From positions 3,734,001-3,798,000 of the forward strand of contig NZ_LS483370.1 in assembly GCF_900475285.1 (NCBI RefSeq): a DNA stretch of 64,000 bases. Reading direction: 5' to 3'. Positions 7,592 through 16,354 of the stretch are shown here, one piece after another. The notes below the pieces were generated by a model, which had not been told where the DNA came from, did not search any database, and saw only the letters and a program-made list of their open reading frames with translations. The position numbers and the translations under genes are program-made. The stretch comes from Pseudomonas taetrolens. GTDB taxonomy: Bacteria > Pseudomonadota > Gammaproteobacteria > Pseudomonadales > Pseudomonadaceae. The stretch's first letter is position 1; every line of letters starts with the position of its first letter.

Positions 7592-9888
7592 GATTGCGCT
7601 CCTCCGATGAGCTCAACCACCGCATCAAGCAGGGCATCATCATGGAAACTGGCTTTCGCTAAATAGTAGTCGGCTCCGGCATCGAGGCCGCGCCGACGGT
7701 CTTCTTCCCGATCCTTATAAGACACCACCATCACAGGCATCGATTGCAATCGGTTATCACGACGTAACAGCGTTACCAGTTCAATACCGTCCATGCGTGG
7801 CATATCGATGTCCGTGATCAACAAATCGAAATGCTCGGCGCGCAAGACGTTCCAACCGTCCATACCGTCAACCGCCACCGCGACTTCATAACCCCGGTTG
7901 ATCAAGAGCTTGCGCTGCAACTCACGCACGGTCAGCGAATCATCCACCACCAGAATACGTTTTCGGGCCAGCTCTGCCGTGTGCCGATTACGCCGGTCGA
8001 TACGCTCCAGGCGTCCGGTATTCAGCAATTTGTCGACGGATCGCAGCATGTCTTCCACGTCAACAATCAGCACCGCAGCCCCATCATCGAGCAAGGCACC
8101 TGCTGAAATGTCCTGCACCTTGCCCAATCGGGGATCGAGGGGCAGTACCACCAGCGTGCGTTCGCCTATAAAGCGCTCCACCGCCACCCCATACACCGCA
8201 TCACGTTCGCGGATAACCACCACTTTGAGGGTTTCATCTTCGCTCTGACTTGGAGGGCGCTGCAGCAACTGGCTTGCCGCAACCAGCCCCACGTGCCGCC
8301 CTTCGTGCCAGAAGTGCTGACGCCCTTCGAGCTGCACAATTTCTTCAGGGCGCAAGTCGCACATGCGTTCGATATGCGCCAGTGGGAACGCGTAGGCTTC
8401 GTCTGCGACTTCAACCACCAGACTGCGCACCACCGACAATGTCAGCGGTACTTCCAGATGGAAGCGACTACCCCGACCAGAGGTCTGCTCCAGCACAATG
8501 GCCCCGCGCAGCAAACGTACCATGTGCTGCACGGCGTCCAGCCCGACGCCCCGCCCGGAGAGCTCAGTCACGGTATCGCGCAGGCTGAAACCGGGTAAAA
8601 ACAGAAAGCTCAACAGCTCTTCTTCACTCAACTGCGCCGCCGTCGCTGCCGTCGACAACTGACGCTCGACAATGATCTGACGCAAGCGCTCAAGGTCAAC
8701 ACCCGCGCCATCATCGCTCAGTTCCAGAACCAGCAAGCCCGCTTGATGCGAGACATGCAAGCGAATCACCCCTTCGCCGGGCTTGCCCGCCAGCAGCCGC
8801 TGCTCAGGGGATTCGATACCGTGATCAACCGCATTGCGCAGCAAGTGAGTCAGTGGTGCTTCAAGCTTTTCCAGCACATCGCGATCGACCTGGGTTTTTT
8901 CACCTTCAATTTCCAGGCGGATCTGCTTGCCCAAGGTCCTCCCCAAATCGCGCACCATGCGCTCCTGCCCCACCAGCACGTCGGCAAACGGCCGCATGCG
9001 ACAAGCCAGCGCGGTGTCGTAAAGCAACTGCGCACGCTGACCCGCGTGCCAGCCAAACTCATCCAGCTCAGCGGTCTGCTCGCTGAGCAAATGCTGCGAC
9101 TCGGCCATTATCCTCCGCGCATCGGCCAATGCCTCTTGCGTTTCATGGCCCAGCCCCGCGTGCTTGAGTTGCTCGCTTAGAGTGTCCAGCGCACGCAGGC
9201 CGCTACTTTGCATCCGCTTAAGACGTTGCAAGGCCGCCAGGTAAGGTTTGAGACGCTGGGTCTCCACCAGCGATTTACTGGACAGATCGAGCAGGCTGTT
9301 GAGACGCTCCGCTGTCACCCGCAATACCCGCTCACCGCCTTCAGTCCGGCGCGGAGTCCGACGAGCAGGCTCCGAAATCACTTCGGGCTCGATCCTCTGC
9401 ACAGGCTCGGGGTCAATTACAGGTGCCGCCGGCTCTGACGTCATCAATAAATGAGAGACATCAAATGCGGGCGATGCAACCCGTGTACTGCTGGTTGAAG
9501 GATCCAACAGCCGCTCCATCAGCGCCACATAGGCTTCAATGTCGGCCGGCCCCACATTGGCACTCCCCGGGGTGGCAATGCGCATCAATAAATCCGTGCC
9601 TTGCAGCAAGGCATCAATATGCTCGTGCTGCAGGTACAAGCGTCCTTCCTGGGCGCAGACCAGGCAGTCTTCCATCACATGAGAGACGCTGACTCCGGCC
9701 TCGACCCCCACAATCCGCGCAGCGCCCTTGAGCGAATGCGCTGCACGCATACAGGCTTCCAGCTGGTCTGCCTGAGTCGGATTTCGTTCCAGTGCCAACA
9801 AGCCGGCATTCAAGACCTGGGTTTGTGCTTCAGCCTCAAGACTGAACAGCTCCAGTAACGAGGCATCACGCATTTGCTCGGGGGTCAT
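7588..9888 (-). CDS. wspE: WspE, CheA-type histidine kinase with receiver domain
   Basis: 766 aa from the ATG at MTPEQMRDASLLELF, which overlaps the wspD stop by 4 nt; the open frame extends further upstream but without need. Domains: an Hpt/P1 domain with the phospho-His in AAHSLKGAARIVG (about residue 49), a Pro/Glu-rich linker, dimerisation helices, the HATPase with N-box LLRNAVDHGIES and G1 SDDGAGVDL, a CheW-like domain, and a C-terminal receiver (RILVVDDSLTVRE, phospho-Asp in LLITDIDMPRMDG). It phosphorylates WspR and WspF in response to WspA signalling. Confidence 0.97.
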   Translation of the reverse strand: MTPEQMRDASLLELFSLEAEAQTQVLNAGLLALERNPTQADQLEACMRAAHSLKGAARIVGVEAGVSVSHVMEDCLVCAQEGRLYLQHEHIDALLQGTDLLMRIATPGSANVGPADIEAYVALMERLLDPSTSSTRVASPAFDVSHLLMTSEPAAPVIDPEPVQRIEPEVISEPARRTPRRTEGGERVLRVTAERLNSLLDLSSKSLVETQRLKPYLAALQRLKRMQSSGLRALDTLSEQLKHAGLGHETQEALADARRIMAESQHLLSEQTAELDEFGWHAGQRAQLLYDTALACRMRPFADVLVGQERMVRDLGRTLGKQIRLEIEGEKTQVDRDVLEKLEAPLTHLLRNAVDHGIESPEQRLLAGKPGEGVIRLHVSHQAGLLVLELSDDGAGVDLERLRQIIVERQLSTAATAAQLSEEELLSFLFLPGFSLRDTVTELSGRGVGLDAVQHMVRLLRGAIVLEQTSGRGSRFHLEVPLTLSVVRSLVVEVADEAYAFPLAHIERMCDLRPEEIVQLEGRQHFWHEGRHVGLVAASQLLQRPPSQSEDETLKVVVIRERDAVYGVAVERFIGERTLVVLPLDPRLGKVQDISAGALLDDGAAVLIVDVEDMLRSVDKLLNTGRLERIDRRNRHTAELARKRILVVDDSLTVRELQRKLLINRGYEVAVAVDGMDGWNVLRAEHFDLLITDIDMPRMDGIELVTLLRRDNRLQSMPVMVVSYKDREEDRRRGLDAGADYYLAKASFHDDALLDAVVELIGGAQS

Positions 9889-10571
9889 GTCAGGCTCCGG
9901 GTAATGGCACTCAGCAGCTGCTCTTCGTCCAGCCAGCGCAAGCTGCGGTCTTTCCACTGCAGTACACCCCGGGTGTACTTGCCACTGACATGCTCGCCGG
10001 AGTTCGAGGCCGTGCTCAACGTACGCTCTTCTATGGCATGGATGCCGTCCACTTCATCTACCGGCAGCACCACCGGACCGCCATGGGCCGCCACAATCAG
10101 CATGCGCGGCATCACCCGTCGGGCACTGGTCACGGTCACCGTAGGGTCCAGCCCCAACAATTCCACCAGAGACAAGCACGGCACCAGTGCGCCTCGTACA
10201 TTGGCCACACCCAGCAAGGCCCGCGAGCGCTGGTGAGGCAGCGAATGGATCGACTGTGTCGGCGAGACTTCATCCAGACAACCCGTCACCAAGCCCAGCC
10301 ATTCCCCCCCAAGACGAAAGATCATCAGCGAACGCGTCGCGACTTTTTGCGCCAGGCTCTCCGGGGCGTAGAACGCGTGATGCTCTTGCTCAAATGAATA
10401 ACGGTCCAGCAAACGTGTCGCAGCAGCCGAATACACAGCGCAATTGCGACAATGGATATGTTGCGCCAGTAATGGACAGGACTTGTCGCCATAGATACCG
10501 ATTCGGTTCCAGCAATCGTCAATGGCTTGTGCTTCGGTATGGATCAAGCTCTGGGCTGTTAAACCGCTCAT
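9885..10571 (-). CDS. wspD: WspD, CheW-like coupling protein
   Basis: 228 aa. An N-terminal stretch of about 75 residues with several Cys (CPLLAQHIHCRNCAVY) precedes a CheW domain beginning around RSLMIFRLGGEWLGLVTGCL. CheW domains couple receptor to kinase; Wsp has two of them, WspB and WspD. It overlaps wspC by 4 nt upstream and wspE by 4 nt downstream, implying translational coupling. Confidence 0.95.
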   Translation of the reverse strand: MSGLTAQSLIHTEAQAIDDCWNRIGIYGDKSCPLLAQHIHCRNCAVYSAAATRLLDRYSFEQEHHAFYAPESLAQKVATRSLMIFRLGGEWLGLVTGCLDEVSPTQSIHSLPHQRSRALLGVANVRGALVPCLSLVELLGLDPTVTVTSARRVMPRMLIVAAHGGPVVLPVDEVDGIHAIEERTLSTASNSGEHVSGKYTRGVLQWKDRSLRWLDEEQLLSAITRSLT

Positions 10572-11824
10572 TGTTTACGCTCGCTGTGAACGGAGCGCCC
10601 GTTACGGGCTGCACGCGCCTGCAAACGCTGGGCGCCGGCAATATCGCCCCGGGAGGCCAATAACGCAGCCAGATGCGCCAGCGCTTCTGAATGCTGGGGT
10701 TCCAGGTACAGAGCCTTGCGATAAAACTCCTGGGCCTGGGCCGTCTGCCCTTCGACATCACTTAGCAGGCCCAACCAGTAAAAAGCCTGTGCGTGTGGGC
10801 CATGCTGCTGCAGACACTGTTCGCAGAGCGCACGGGCTTCACGACTCTTGCCCTGATTGGCAAGGACGGCAATTTGTTCAAGCAACGCGACAGGTTGAGC
10901 GATAGCCGACGGTGCGCTCGCCCACACCTGGGTCTTCGGGCGAGGCGCGAAAGGCCGGGCAGTCACAGGTGCCGGACGTATCAACGGTCTGGGTTCAGCC
11001 AGCACCGCTGGAGGTGCAGACACCGGCTCGCGATTGTGGCAAAAGGCAAATGACTGCGGTGCGCCCATCGAACGCATGCCCAACCTGACGAGCAGGCTAC
11101 CCTCTGCCGGACCGATAAACAGCACACCGTCTTCGCGGGTCAAACACTTCAGCACCGCCAGTGCTTGCTGCTGGGTTTTAAGATCGAAATAAATCAGCAG
11201 ATTGCGACAAAACACAATGTCATAAGGGACGTGGCTGGACACTAGCGTGGGATCCAGCAAATTGCCCGTGTGAAAGCTGACCTGCTCGCATACCTGGCTC
11301 GCCAACTGGTAGCCGTCATGCTCAAGGGTGAAGTAACGCTCGCGAAAACCGGTTTCCTGGCCGCGAAAAGAGTTTTTTCCATACAGTGCACCCTGCGCAC
11401 GCTGCACCGAGAGCGGACTGATATCCAGCGCATCAACCTTGAAGTGATGAGCCGCCAGACCGGCATCGAACAACGCCATGGCAATCGAATAAGGCTCTTC
11501 ACCGGTCGAGCATGGCAGGCTCAGAATACGCAGCGTACGCTGGCTGGCCATTTCAGCCAGTCGCTCCCGGGCCAGTCGCCCCAGTGTCACAAAGGATTCC
11601 GGATAACGAAAAAACCAGGTTTCCGGCACGATCACCGATTCGATCAGGGCCTGCTGCTCATCCTGTGAGCTAAGCAGACGCTGCCAATAGTCTTCGTGCG
11701 TGGCCATGTGCAGCGCAGTGCATCGCTGGCGCACCGCGCGTTCGATGATGGCCGGGCCGACCGAGGCCACATCCAGACCGATACGCTGTTTCAGGTAATC
11801 GAAGAAACGTTGATCGGCACTCAT
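10568..11824 (-). CDS. wspC: WspC, CheR-type methyltransferase with TPR tail
   Basis: 418 aa. The SAM-dependent methyltransferase half (about 1-265) has the CheR features PETWFFRYPESF, LSLPCSTGEEPYSIAMAL and VFCRNLLIYF. A Pro/Ala-rich linker leads to C-terminal tetratricopeptide-like helices (AFYWLGLLSDVEGQTAQAQE, then ALYLEPQHSEALAHLAALL). It methylates glutamates of WspA, opposing WspF. Overlaps wspB and wspD by 4 nt each. Confidence 0.96.
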   Translation of the reverse strand: MSADQRFFDYLKQRIGLDVASVGPAIIERAVRQRCTALHMATHEDYWQRLLSSQDEQQALIESVIVPETWFFRYPESFVTLGRLARERLAEMASQRTLRILSLPCSTGEEPYSIAMALFDAGLAAHHFKVDALDISPLSVQRAQGALYGKNSFRGQETGFRERYFTLEHDGYQLASQVCEQVSFHTGNLLDPTLVSSHVPYDIVFCRNLLIYFDLKTQQQALAVLKCLTREDGVLFIGPAEGSLLVRLGMRSMGAPQSFAFCHNREPVSAPPAVLAEPRPLIRPAPVTARPFAPRPKTQVWASAPSAIAQPVALLEQIAVLANQGKSREARALCEQCLQQHGPHAQAFYWLGLLSDVEGQTAQAQEFYRKALYLEPQHSEALAHLAALLASRGDIAGAQRLQARAARNGRSVHSERKQ

Positions 11825-12336
11825 GCAGGCTCCTGCTCAGATACAGCGTCAGGGCCCAAGGGGAAGAGCAAGGCACGCACAGCAGGACTCAGCAGGTCGA
11901 CGACCTCAACCCACTGCAGCAGCCCCTTCTCGTCTTTTCGGACCGGCCCCAGATAAGGCGCATCGCGGTTGTCGACACCATGCGGCTGGAAATCGGCCGG
12001 ATCACAACGCACGGTATCGCTTGCCTGCTCGAGTATCAGCCCGAGCAACCGCTCACCGTAGTTGACCAGCACCAATCGGGTGCTGGTCCGGGCAACGGCC
12101 GGATTGCCGAAGGCCATGGCACTGATATCAATCACCGGTACGATTTGCCCGCGGTGCTCGAATACACCGGCCACCCACACGGGAGCCTGCGCGATCGGCT
12201 TGAGCGGCAGGCGCGGCAAAATCTCAACCACATCGGTGGCAGGCAATGCAAAACGCTCATCGCCGATATAAAACACCAGAAACAGACGGTGTTTCGACAG
12301 CGCCGCGCCCGGATGCTTTGCTAAAGGTGTGCTCAT
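11821..12336 (-). CDS. wspB: WspB, CheW-like coupling protein
   Basis: 171 aa, essentially one CheW domain (FLVFYIGDERFALPATDVVEI, GVFEHRGQIVPVIDI, LVLVNYGERLLGLIL). It links the WspA receptor to WspE. Its ATG shares one base with the wspA stop (TGATG) and its 3' end overlaps wspC by 4 nt. Confidence 0.95.
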   Translation of the reverse strand: MSTPLAKHPGAALSKHRLFLVFYIGDERFALPATDVVEILPRLPLKPIAQAPVWVAGVFEHRGQIVPVIDISAMAFGNPAVARTSTRLVLVNYGERLLGLILEQASDTVRCDPADFQPHGVDNRDAPYLGPVRKDEKGLLQWVEVVDLLSPAVRALLFPLGPDAVSEQEPA

Positions 12337-13958
12337 CAGACTTTGAAGCGCGAAACGCCGCTGCGCAGCCCAACTGCAACCTGACTGAGTTCGTCGATTG
12401 CAAAGCTGGCCTGGCGCAAGGACTCGACGGTCTGACTGCTGGCATCGCCCAACTGCACCAGCGCATGATTAATCTGCTCAGCGCCCGTGGCCTGAGCCTG
12501 CATGCCTTCATTGACCATCAGCACGCGCGGGGCCAAGGCCTGCACCTGATGGATAATCTGCGACAGCTGCTCGCCCACTTGCTGCACCTCGGACATGCCG
12601 CGACGGACTTCTTCAGAGTACTTGTCCATGCCCATCACGCCAGCGGAAACCGCCGACTGGATTTCACGCACCATCTGCTCGATATCATAGGTAGCCACGG
12701 CTGTCTGGTCGGCCAGGCGCCGCACCTCAGTGGCAACGACCGCAAAACCGCGGCCGTACTCACCGGCTTTTTCCGCTTCAATGGCAGCATTCAGCGACAG
12801 CAGGTTGGTCTGGTCGGCGACTTTAACGATGGTTACCACCACCTGATTAATGTTGCTGGCCTTTTCATTGAGAATCGCCAGTTTGGCGTTCACCAGGTCG
12901 GCGGCCCCCATCACCGAATGCATGGTTTCTTCCATTCGGGCCAGACCTTGCTGACCGGAGCCGGCCAATATCGAAGCCTGATCGGCCGCCGAGGTCACCT
13001 CAGTCATGGTGCGCACCAGATCACGGGACGTGGCAGCAATCTCGCGGGAGGTTGCACCGATTTCAGTGGTGGTGGCTGCAGTCTCTGTCGCGGTGGCTTG
13101 TTGCTGTTTGGACGTGGCTGCAATTTCAGTCACCGATGTCGTGACCTGCACCGAAGAGCGCTGGGCCTGAGACACCAGAGAAGTCAGCTCCGTCATCATG
13201 TCGTTGAAGCCGGTTTCAACGGCGCCAAATTCGTCTTTGCGTTCCAGGTTCAAGCGCCGGCTCAGATCACCGGAGCGCATGACCTCGAGGATTGAAACAA
13301 TACGCTGCATCGGTGACATGATCGCCCGCAGCAACAACAAGCCACACAGCCCCGCCGCAATCACGGCAAGGACCAGCGAAACCAGCATGCTGACCTTGGC
13401 CGCAAGCACCGAATCAGCAATGGCATTCGTCGCTTGCACAGCCGACTGGCGATTGGCATCGATCACATTATTGAGTTGCTTGCGCCCTGCCATCCAGGTC
13501 ACGGCCAATTGCTCGGCAACCATATCACTGGCCTGGTCGAATTCTTTGTTCTGATAAAGCTCAAGCACCTTCGCCAGTACCTGGTCATATTCTTTATGAA
13601 GACGCTCGAAGTCCTCAAAAGAGCTGCGATCATCCTGCTCGTAGATAGTACTGCGATAATTCTCCAGCTCTTGTTTCAAACGCTCTTCATAACTGGCATA
13701 CAACTGGCGATCCTCGCTGGTCAGCTCACGCCGGTTGCTGGAACCCACCAATTGCAGGGTCAATACATAGCTGTCAACCCAGGCACTGCGCATCATCGAA
13801 CTGTAATGGACGCCGGGAATCGAATCATTTCGCACGGCCTCTTCGCTGCTCTCGATCGAGAGCAAACGCGAGTAGGCCACTACCACCATCAGCAACATAA
13901 TGGCGATGATTACCGCAAAGCTTGCCAATATGCGTTGGCGCAACGTCCAGTTCTTCAC
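12336..13958 (-). CDS. wspA: WspA, membrane chemoreceptor of the Wsp system
   Basis: 540 aa from a GTG at 13958 with GAGGA upstream, giving the known N-terminus VKNWTLRQRIL. TM1 is about residues 10-30 (FAVIIAIMLLMVVVAYS), a periplasmic four-helix-bundle sensor follows, TM2 is about 190-212 (VSLVLAVIAAGLCGLLLL), then HAMP and a long signalling coiled coil with the conserved hairpin EAEKAGEYGRGFAVVATEVR. Wsp receptors respond to surface contact or envelope stress and cluster laterally rather than at the poles. It is first in the wspABCDEFR operon. A TATACT 27 nt before the start is a possible -10 with no clear -35. Confidence 0.96.
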   Translation of the reverse strand: MKNWTLRQRILASFAVIIAIMLLMVVVAYSRLLSIESSEEAVRNDSIPGVHYSSMMRSAWVDSYVLTLQLVGSSNRRELTSEDRQLYASYEERLKQELENYRSTIYEQDDRSSFEDFERLHKEYDQVLAKVLELYQNKEFDQASDMVAEQLAVTWMAGRKQLNNVIDANRQSAVQATNAIADSVLAAKVSMLVSLVLAVIAAGLCGLLLLRAIMSPMQRIVSILEVMRSGDLSRRLNLERKDEFGAVETGFNDMMTELTSLVSQAQRSSVQVTTSVTEIAATSKQQQATATETAATTTEIGATSREIAATSRDLVRTMTEVTSAADQASILAGSGQQGLARMEETMHSVMGAADLVNAKLAILNEKASNINQVVVTIVKVADQTNLLSLNAAIEAEKAGEYGRGFAVVATEVRRLADQTAVATYDIEQMVREIQSAVSAGVMGMDKYSEEVRRGMSEVQQVGEQLSQIIHQVQALAPRVLMVNEGMQAQATGAEQINHALVQLGDASSQTVESLRQASFAIDELSQVAVGLRSGVSRFKV

Positions 13959-14169
13959 AGTCGATCCTCGGAGCCATTCAAATGAGGGGCAGTATATCGG
14001 AGGGGCTGTGAGGATACGCAGTGTCGTTGCGACCGCTCTCACAGTAATTAGTGAAAAGAATTACAGCAAAATCAGAGCATAGTTAAAGCCGATTATGCCG
14101 CAGAGGCGAATTGCTGCCACGAATCCTGTGAAAGCCGGAATCACCCGCTTCCACAGGACGATCATGAGG

Positions 14170-14889
14170 TCATAGCGCTGCTTGTTTGACCTGTGATTCA
14201 AGCTCGGCCTTGAGACCAGGATCCAGCTTCAGCTGTTTGGCCAACTCATCCAGGTATGCCCGTTCCATAAAGTGTTCTTCGTCCACCAGGATCAGGCTGG
14301 CGATATACATTTCAGCTGCGATCTCAGGGGTACTGGCCGCACTTGCCACTTCCGCCGGGTCCAGCGGTTTGTTCAGTTCTGTCCTCAGCCATTGCTGCAA
14401 GGCAGGGTCGCCATTGAGTTTGCTGAGTTCACCGTCGATCAACTGACGCTCCCGCTCGTCCACATGACCATCGGCCTTGGCCGCTGCCACCAGCGCCTTG
14501 ATAATCGCCTGACCATGCTGCTCGACTTGTTGCGGCGCAACACGATCAATGGTCTGCGGCTCAGTTTGCGGTGCCTTGCCCTGATTCGCTTGCCAATTGC
14601 CATAGGCTTTGTAGGCCAGCACGCCAAGCGCCGCCAACCCGCCGTAGGTCAGGGCCTGACCGCCATATTTACGGGCACTCTTGTTGCCCAGCAACATTCC
14701 CAGCGCACTGGCAGCCAAAGCCCCGCCACCCGCCCCCGACAGCAAACCACCCAACCCGCCGGAACCACCCAGCAGGCCACCCAGACCACCTTTATCAGCA
14801 CCGGAGGCGGAGCCTTGCGTGCCCTTTTTATCCTGCAACATTTGTTGGCCGGACTTGAGTAACTGATCGAGCAATCCACGGGTATTCAT
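14170..14889 (-). CDS. TerB-family / DUF533 inner-membrane protein
   Basis: 239 aa. A short amphipathic N-terminus (MNTRGLLDQLLKSGQQML) is followed by a Gly-rich low-complexity stretch (about 30-60), then hydrophobic segments around SALGMLLGNK and YGGLAALGVLAYKAYG, and a TerB-like helical domain (about 120-239) with an acidic metal-binding-type pattern AKADGHVDERERQLIDGEL. It resembles E. coli YebE. The function is not established. It stands alone: 75 nt before xenA's end on the same strand and 211 nt from wspA. Confidence 0.85.
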   Translation of the reverse strand: MNTRGLLDQLLKSGQQMLQDKKGTQGSASGADKGGLGGLLGGSGGLGGLLSGAGGGALAASALGMLLGNKSARKYGGQALTYGGLAALGVLAYKAYGNWQANQGKAPQTEPQTIDRVAPQQVEQHGQAIIKALVAAAKADGHVDERERQLIDGELSKLNGDPALQQWLRTELNKPLDPAEVASAASTPEIAAEMYIASLILVDEEHFMERAYLDELAKQLKLDPGLKAELESQVKQAAL

Positions 14890-14921
14890 AAGCTGCCTCC
14901 AGAAATCAGGTTCAGAAAGGA

Positions 14922-14945
14922 AACCCGCCTGAATGGCGGGTCAAA
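14922..14945 (-). terminator. Terminator after the Old Yellow Enzyme gene
   Basis: ACCCGCC (14923-14929) pairs with GGCGGGT (14935-14941) around a 5-nt loop; on the minus strand it is followed by TTTCCTTTC. It lies about 25 nt past the stop at 14965. Confidence 0.65.
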
Positions 14946-14964
14946 AACACGTACTGCCTTCAAT

Positions 14965-16071
14965 TCATTCCCGCAAATCCGACTCATGGATGGGTTGGTC
15001 GCGGTGAGTTGCACGCTGATATTGTGCAGGCCAGATCGCCTTCTTGCCGCCCAAATCATCATCAGCGTGCAACGGCCAATACGGATCACGCAACAGCTCG
15101 CGCGCCAACAGGATCAAATTTGCCTGGCCGGTGCGCAGAATATGCTCGGCCTGGGCTGCCTCGGTGATCATGCCCACGGTACCTGTGGCGATACCCGCCT
15201 CTTTGCGTACACGCTCGGCAAACCGTGTTTGGTAACCCGGCCCGACCGGGATCTCGGCATTGGCTGCCGTGCCCCCCGAGGACACATCGATCAGATCAAC
15301 CCCCAGCGCCTTGAGCCGTCGCGCCAGTTCCACGGTTTCGTCAGGGTTCCAGCCATCCTCAACCCAATCCGTGGCTGATAGTCGCACAAAAACCGGAAGC
15401 TCTTTTGGCCACACTTCGCGTACAGCCTCGGTAACTTGCAACACCAACCGCACACGGTTCTCGAAGGAGCCACCATACTGGTCGCGCCGTTGATTGCTCA
15501 AGGGCGAAAGAAACTGGTGCAGCAAGTAGCCGTGGGCCGCATGGACTTCAACCACCGAGAAGCCTGCTTTCAAGGCCCGCTTGGCAGCGGCAACAAACGC
15601 TTGAATAACCCCGTTGATCTGGGCTTCGTCCAGTTGCACCGGCGCCGTGTGGTTAGGGTCGAAGGCGATGGGAGAAGGCCCGACCGGCACCCAGCCGCCC
15701 TCTTCAACCGTGACGCTGCCGTGCTTGCCCAGCCAGGGCCGATAAGTACTGGCCTTGCGTCCGGCATGGGCCAGCTGAATGCCTGCCACGGCGCCCTGGG
15801 CCGTGATGAAGCGGGTGATGCGCTGCAGGGGCTCAATCTGCTCGTCACTCCACAATCCGAGGTCTTGGGCGGTGATCCGTCCTTCAGGTACGACTGCAGT
15901 AGCCTCCGTGAAGATCAGCCCTGCGCCGCCCACTGCGCGACTGCCCAGATGAACCAAATGCCAGTCATTGGCCAGGCCATCAACGCTGGAGTACTGGCAC
16001 ATCGGCGAGACCGCGATGCGATTAAGAAGGGTCAGTTTTCGCAGGGTATAGGGTTCAAGCAACAGACTCAT
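14965..16071 (-). CDS. NADH:flavin oxidoreductase, Old Yellow Enzyme family (XenA/YqjM-like)
   Basis: 368 aa TIM-barrel FMN enzyme. The YqjM/XenA class is indicated by the Cys in SPMCQYSS near residue 25, which tunes the flavin, and by the substrate-binding histidines in QLAHAGRK and EVHAAHGYLLHQFLSP. These enzymes reduce activated C=C bonds of enones, nitroesters and other xenobiotics with NAD(P)H. GAGGTG precedes the ATG. It is monocistronic with its own terminator. P. putida XenA is the closest characterised type I can name; exact substrate unknown. Confidence 0.9.
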   Translation of the reverse strand: MSLLLEPYTLRKLTLLNRIAVSPMCQYSSVDGLANDWHLVHLGSRAVGGAGLIFTEATAVVPEGRITAQDLGLWSDEQIEPLQRITRFITAQGAVAGIQLAHAGRKASTYRPWLGKHGSVTVEEGGWVPVGPSPIAFDPNHTAPVQLDEAQINGVIQAFVAAAKRALKAGFSVVEVHAAHGYLLHQFLSPLSNQRRDQYGGSFENRVRLVLQVTEAVREVWPKELPVFVRLSATDWVEDGWNPDETVELARRLKALGVDLIDVSSGGTAANAEIPVGPGYQTRFAERVRKEAGIATGTVGMITEAAQAEHILRTGQANLILLARELLRDPYWPLHADDDLGGKKAIWPAQYQRATHRDQPIHESDLRE

Positions 16072-16257
16072 GGGTCACCTCTAATTCCAGTGGGTAGGCT
16101 CCAGGCCAGTTCTAAGAGCCTAGTCGACAACACTGGACGAGGTGGGAAAACCCTGTGGGCGCCGCCACAGGATGTGACGGGTTGCACAGCAACCTGCTAG
16201 TTGAATGGAAAGCTAAGGCCATGCGGCCCTTGTCGCTACCTGCGCCAGCGGTTACAG

Positions 16258-16315
16258 AGATGATGTAGCGCGTAATCTGTAGCAGCGGACGAGTAGAACG
16301 AGGCCGCGGCCTACT
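16258..16315. repeat. Degenerate REP-like sequence between recJ and the OYE gene
   Basis: The sequence contains GTAGCAGCGGACGAG and CTACTGCGCAGCAGCG in opposing orientation around GAGGCCGCGGCCT, resembling an eroded REP pair. The rest of this 283-bp gap holds a small CCTGTGG/CCACAGG hairpin (about 16151-16171) and no ORF. Confidence 0.35.
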
Positions 16316-16354
16316 GCGCAGCAGCGTATCTACCGGGCACGCAAGGCCAAGGCG

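Noticed and set aside
6581..13958. CheA/B/R/W-like genes as a flagellar chemotaxis cluster
   Set aside because: Gene order, two CheW proteins, the TPR-tailed CheR and the terminal GGDEF regulator are specific to Wsp; no cheY, cheZ or flagellar genes are present.
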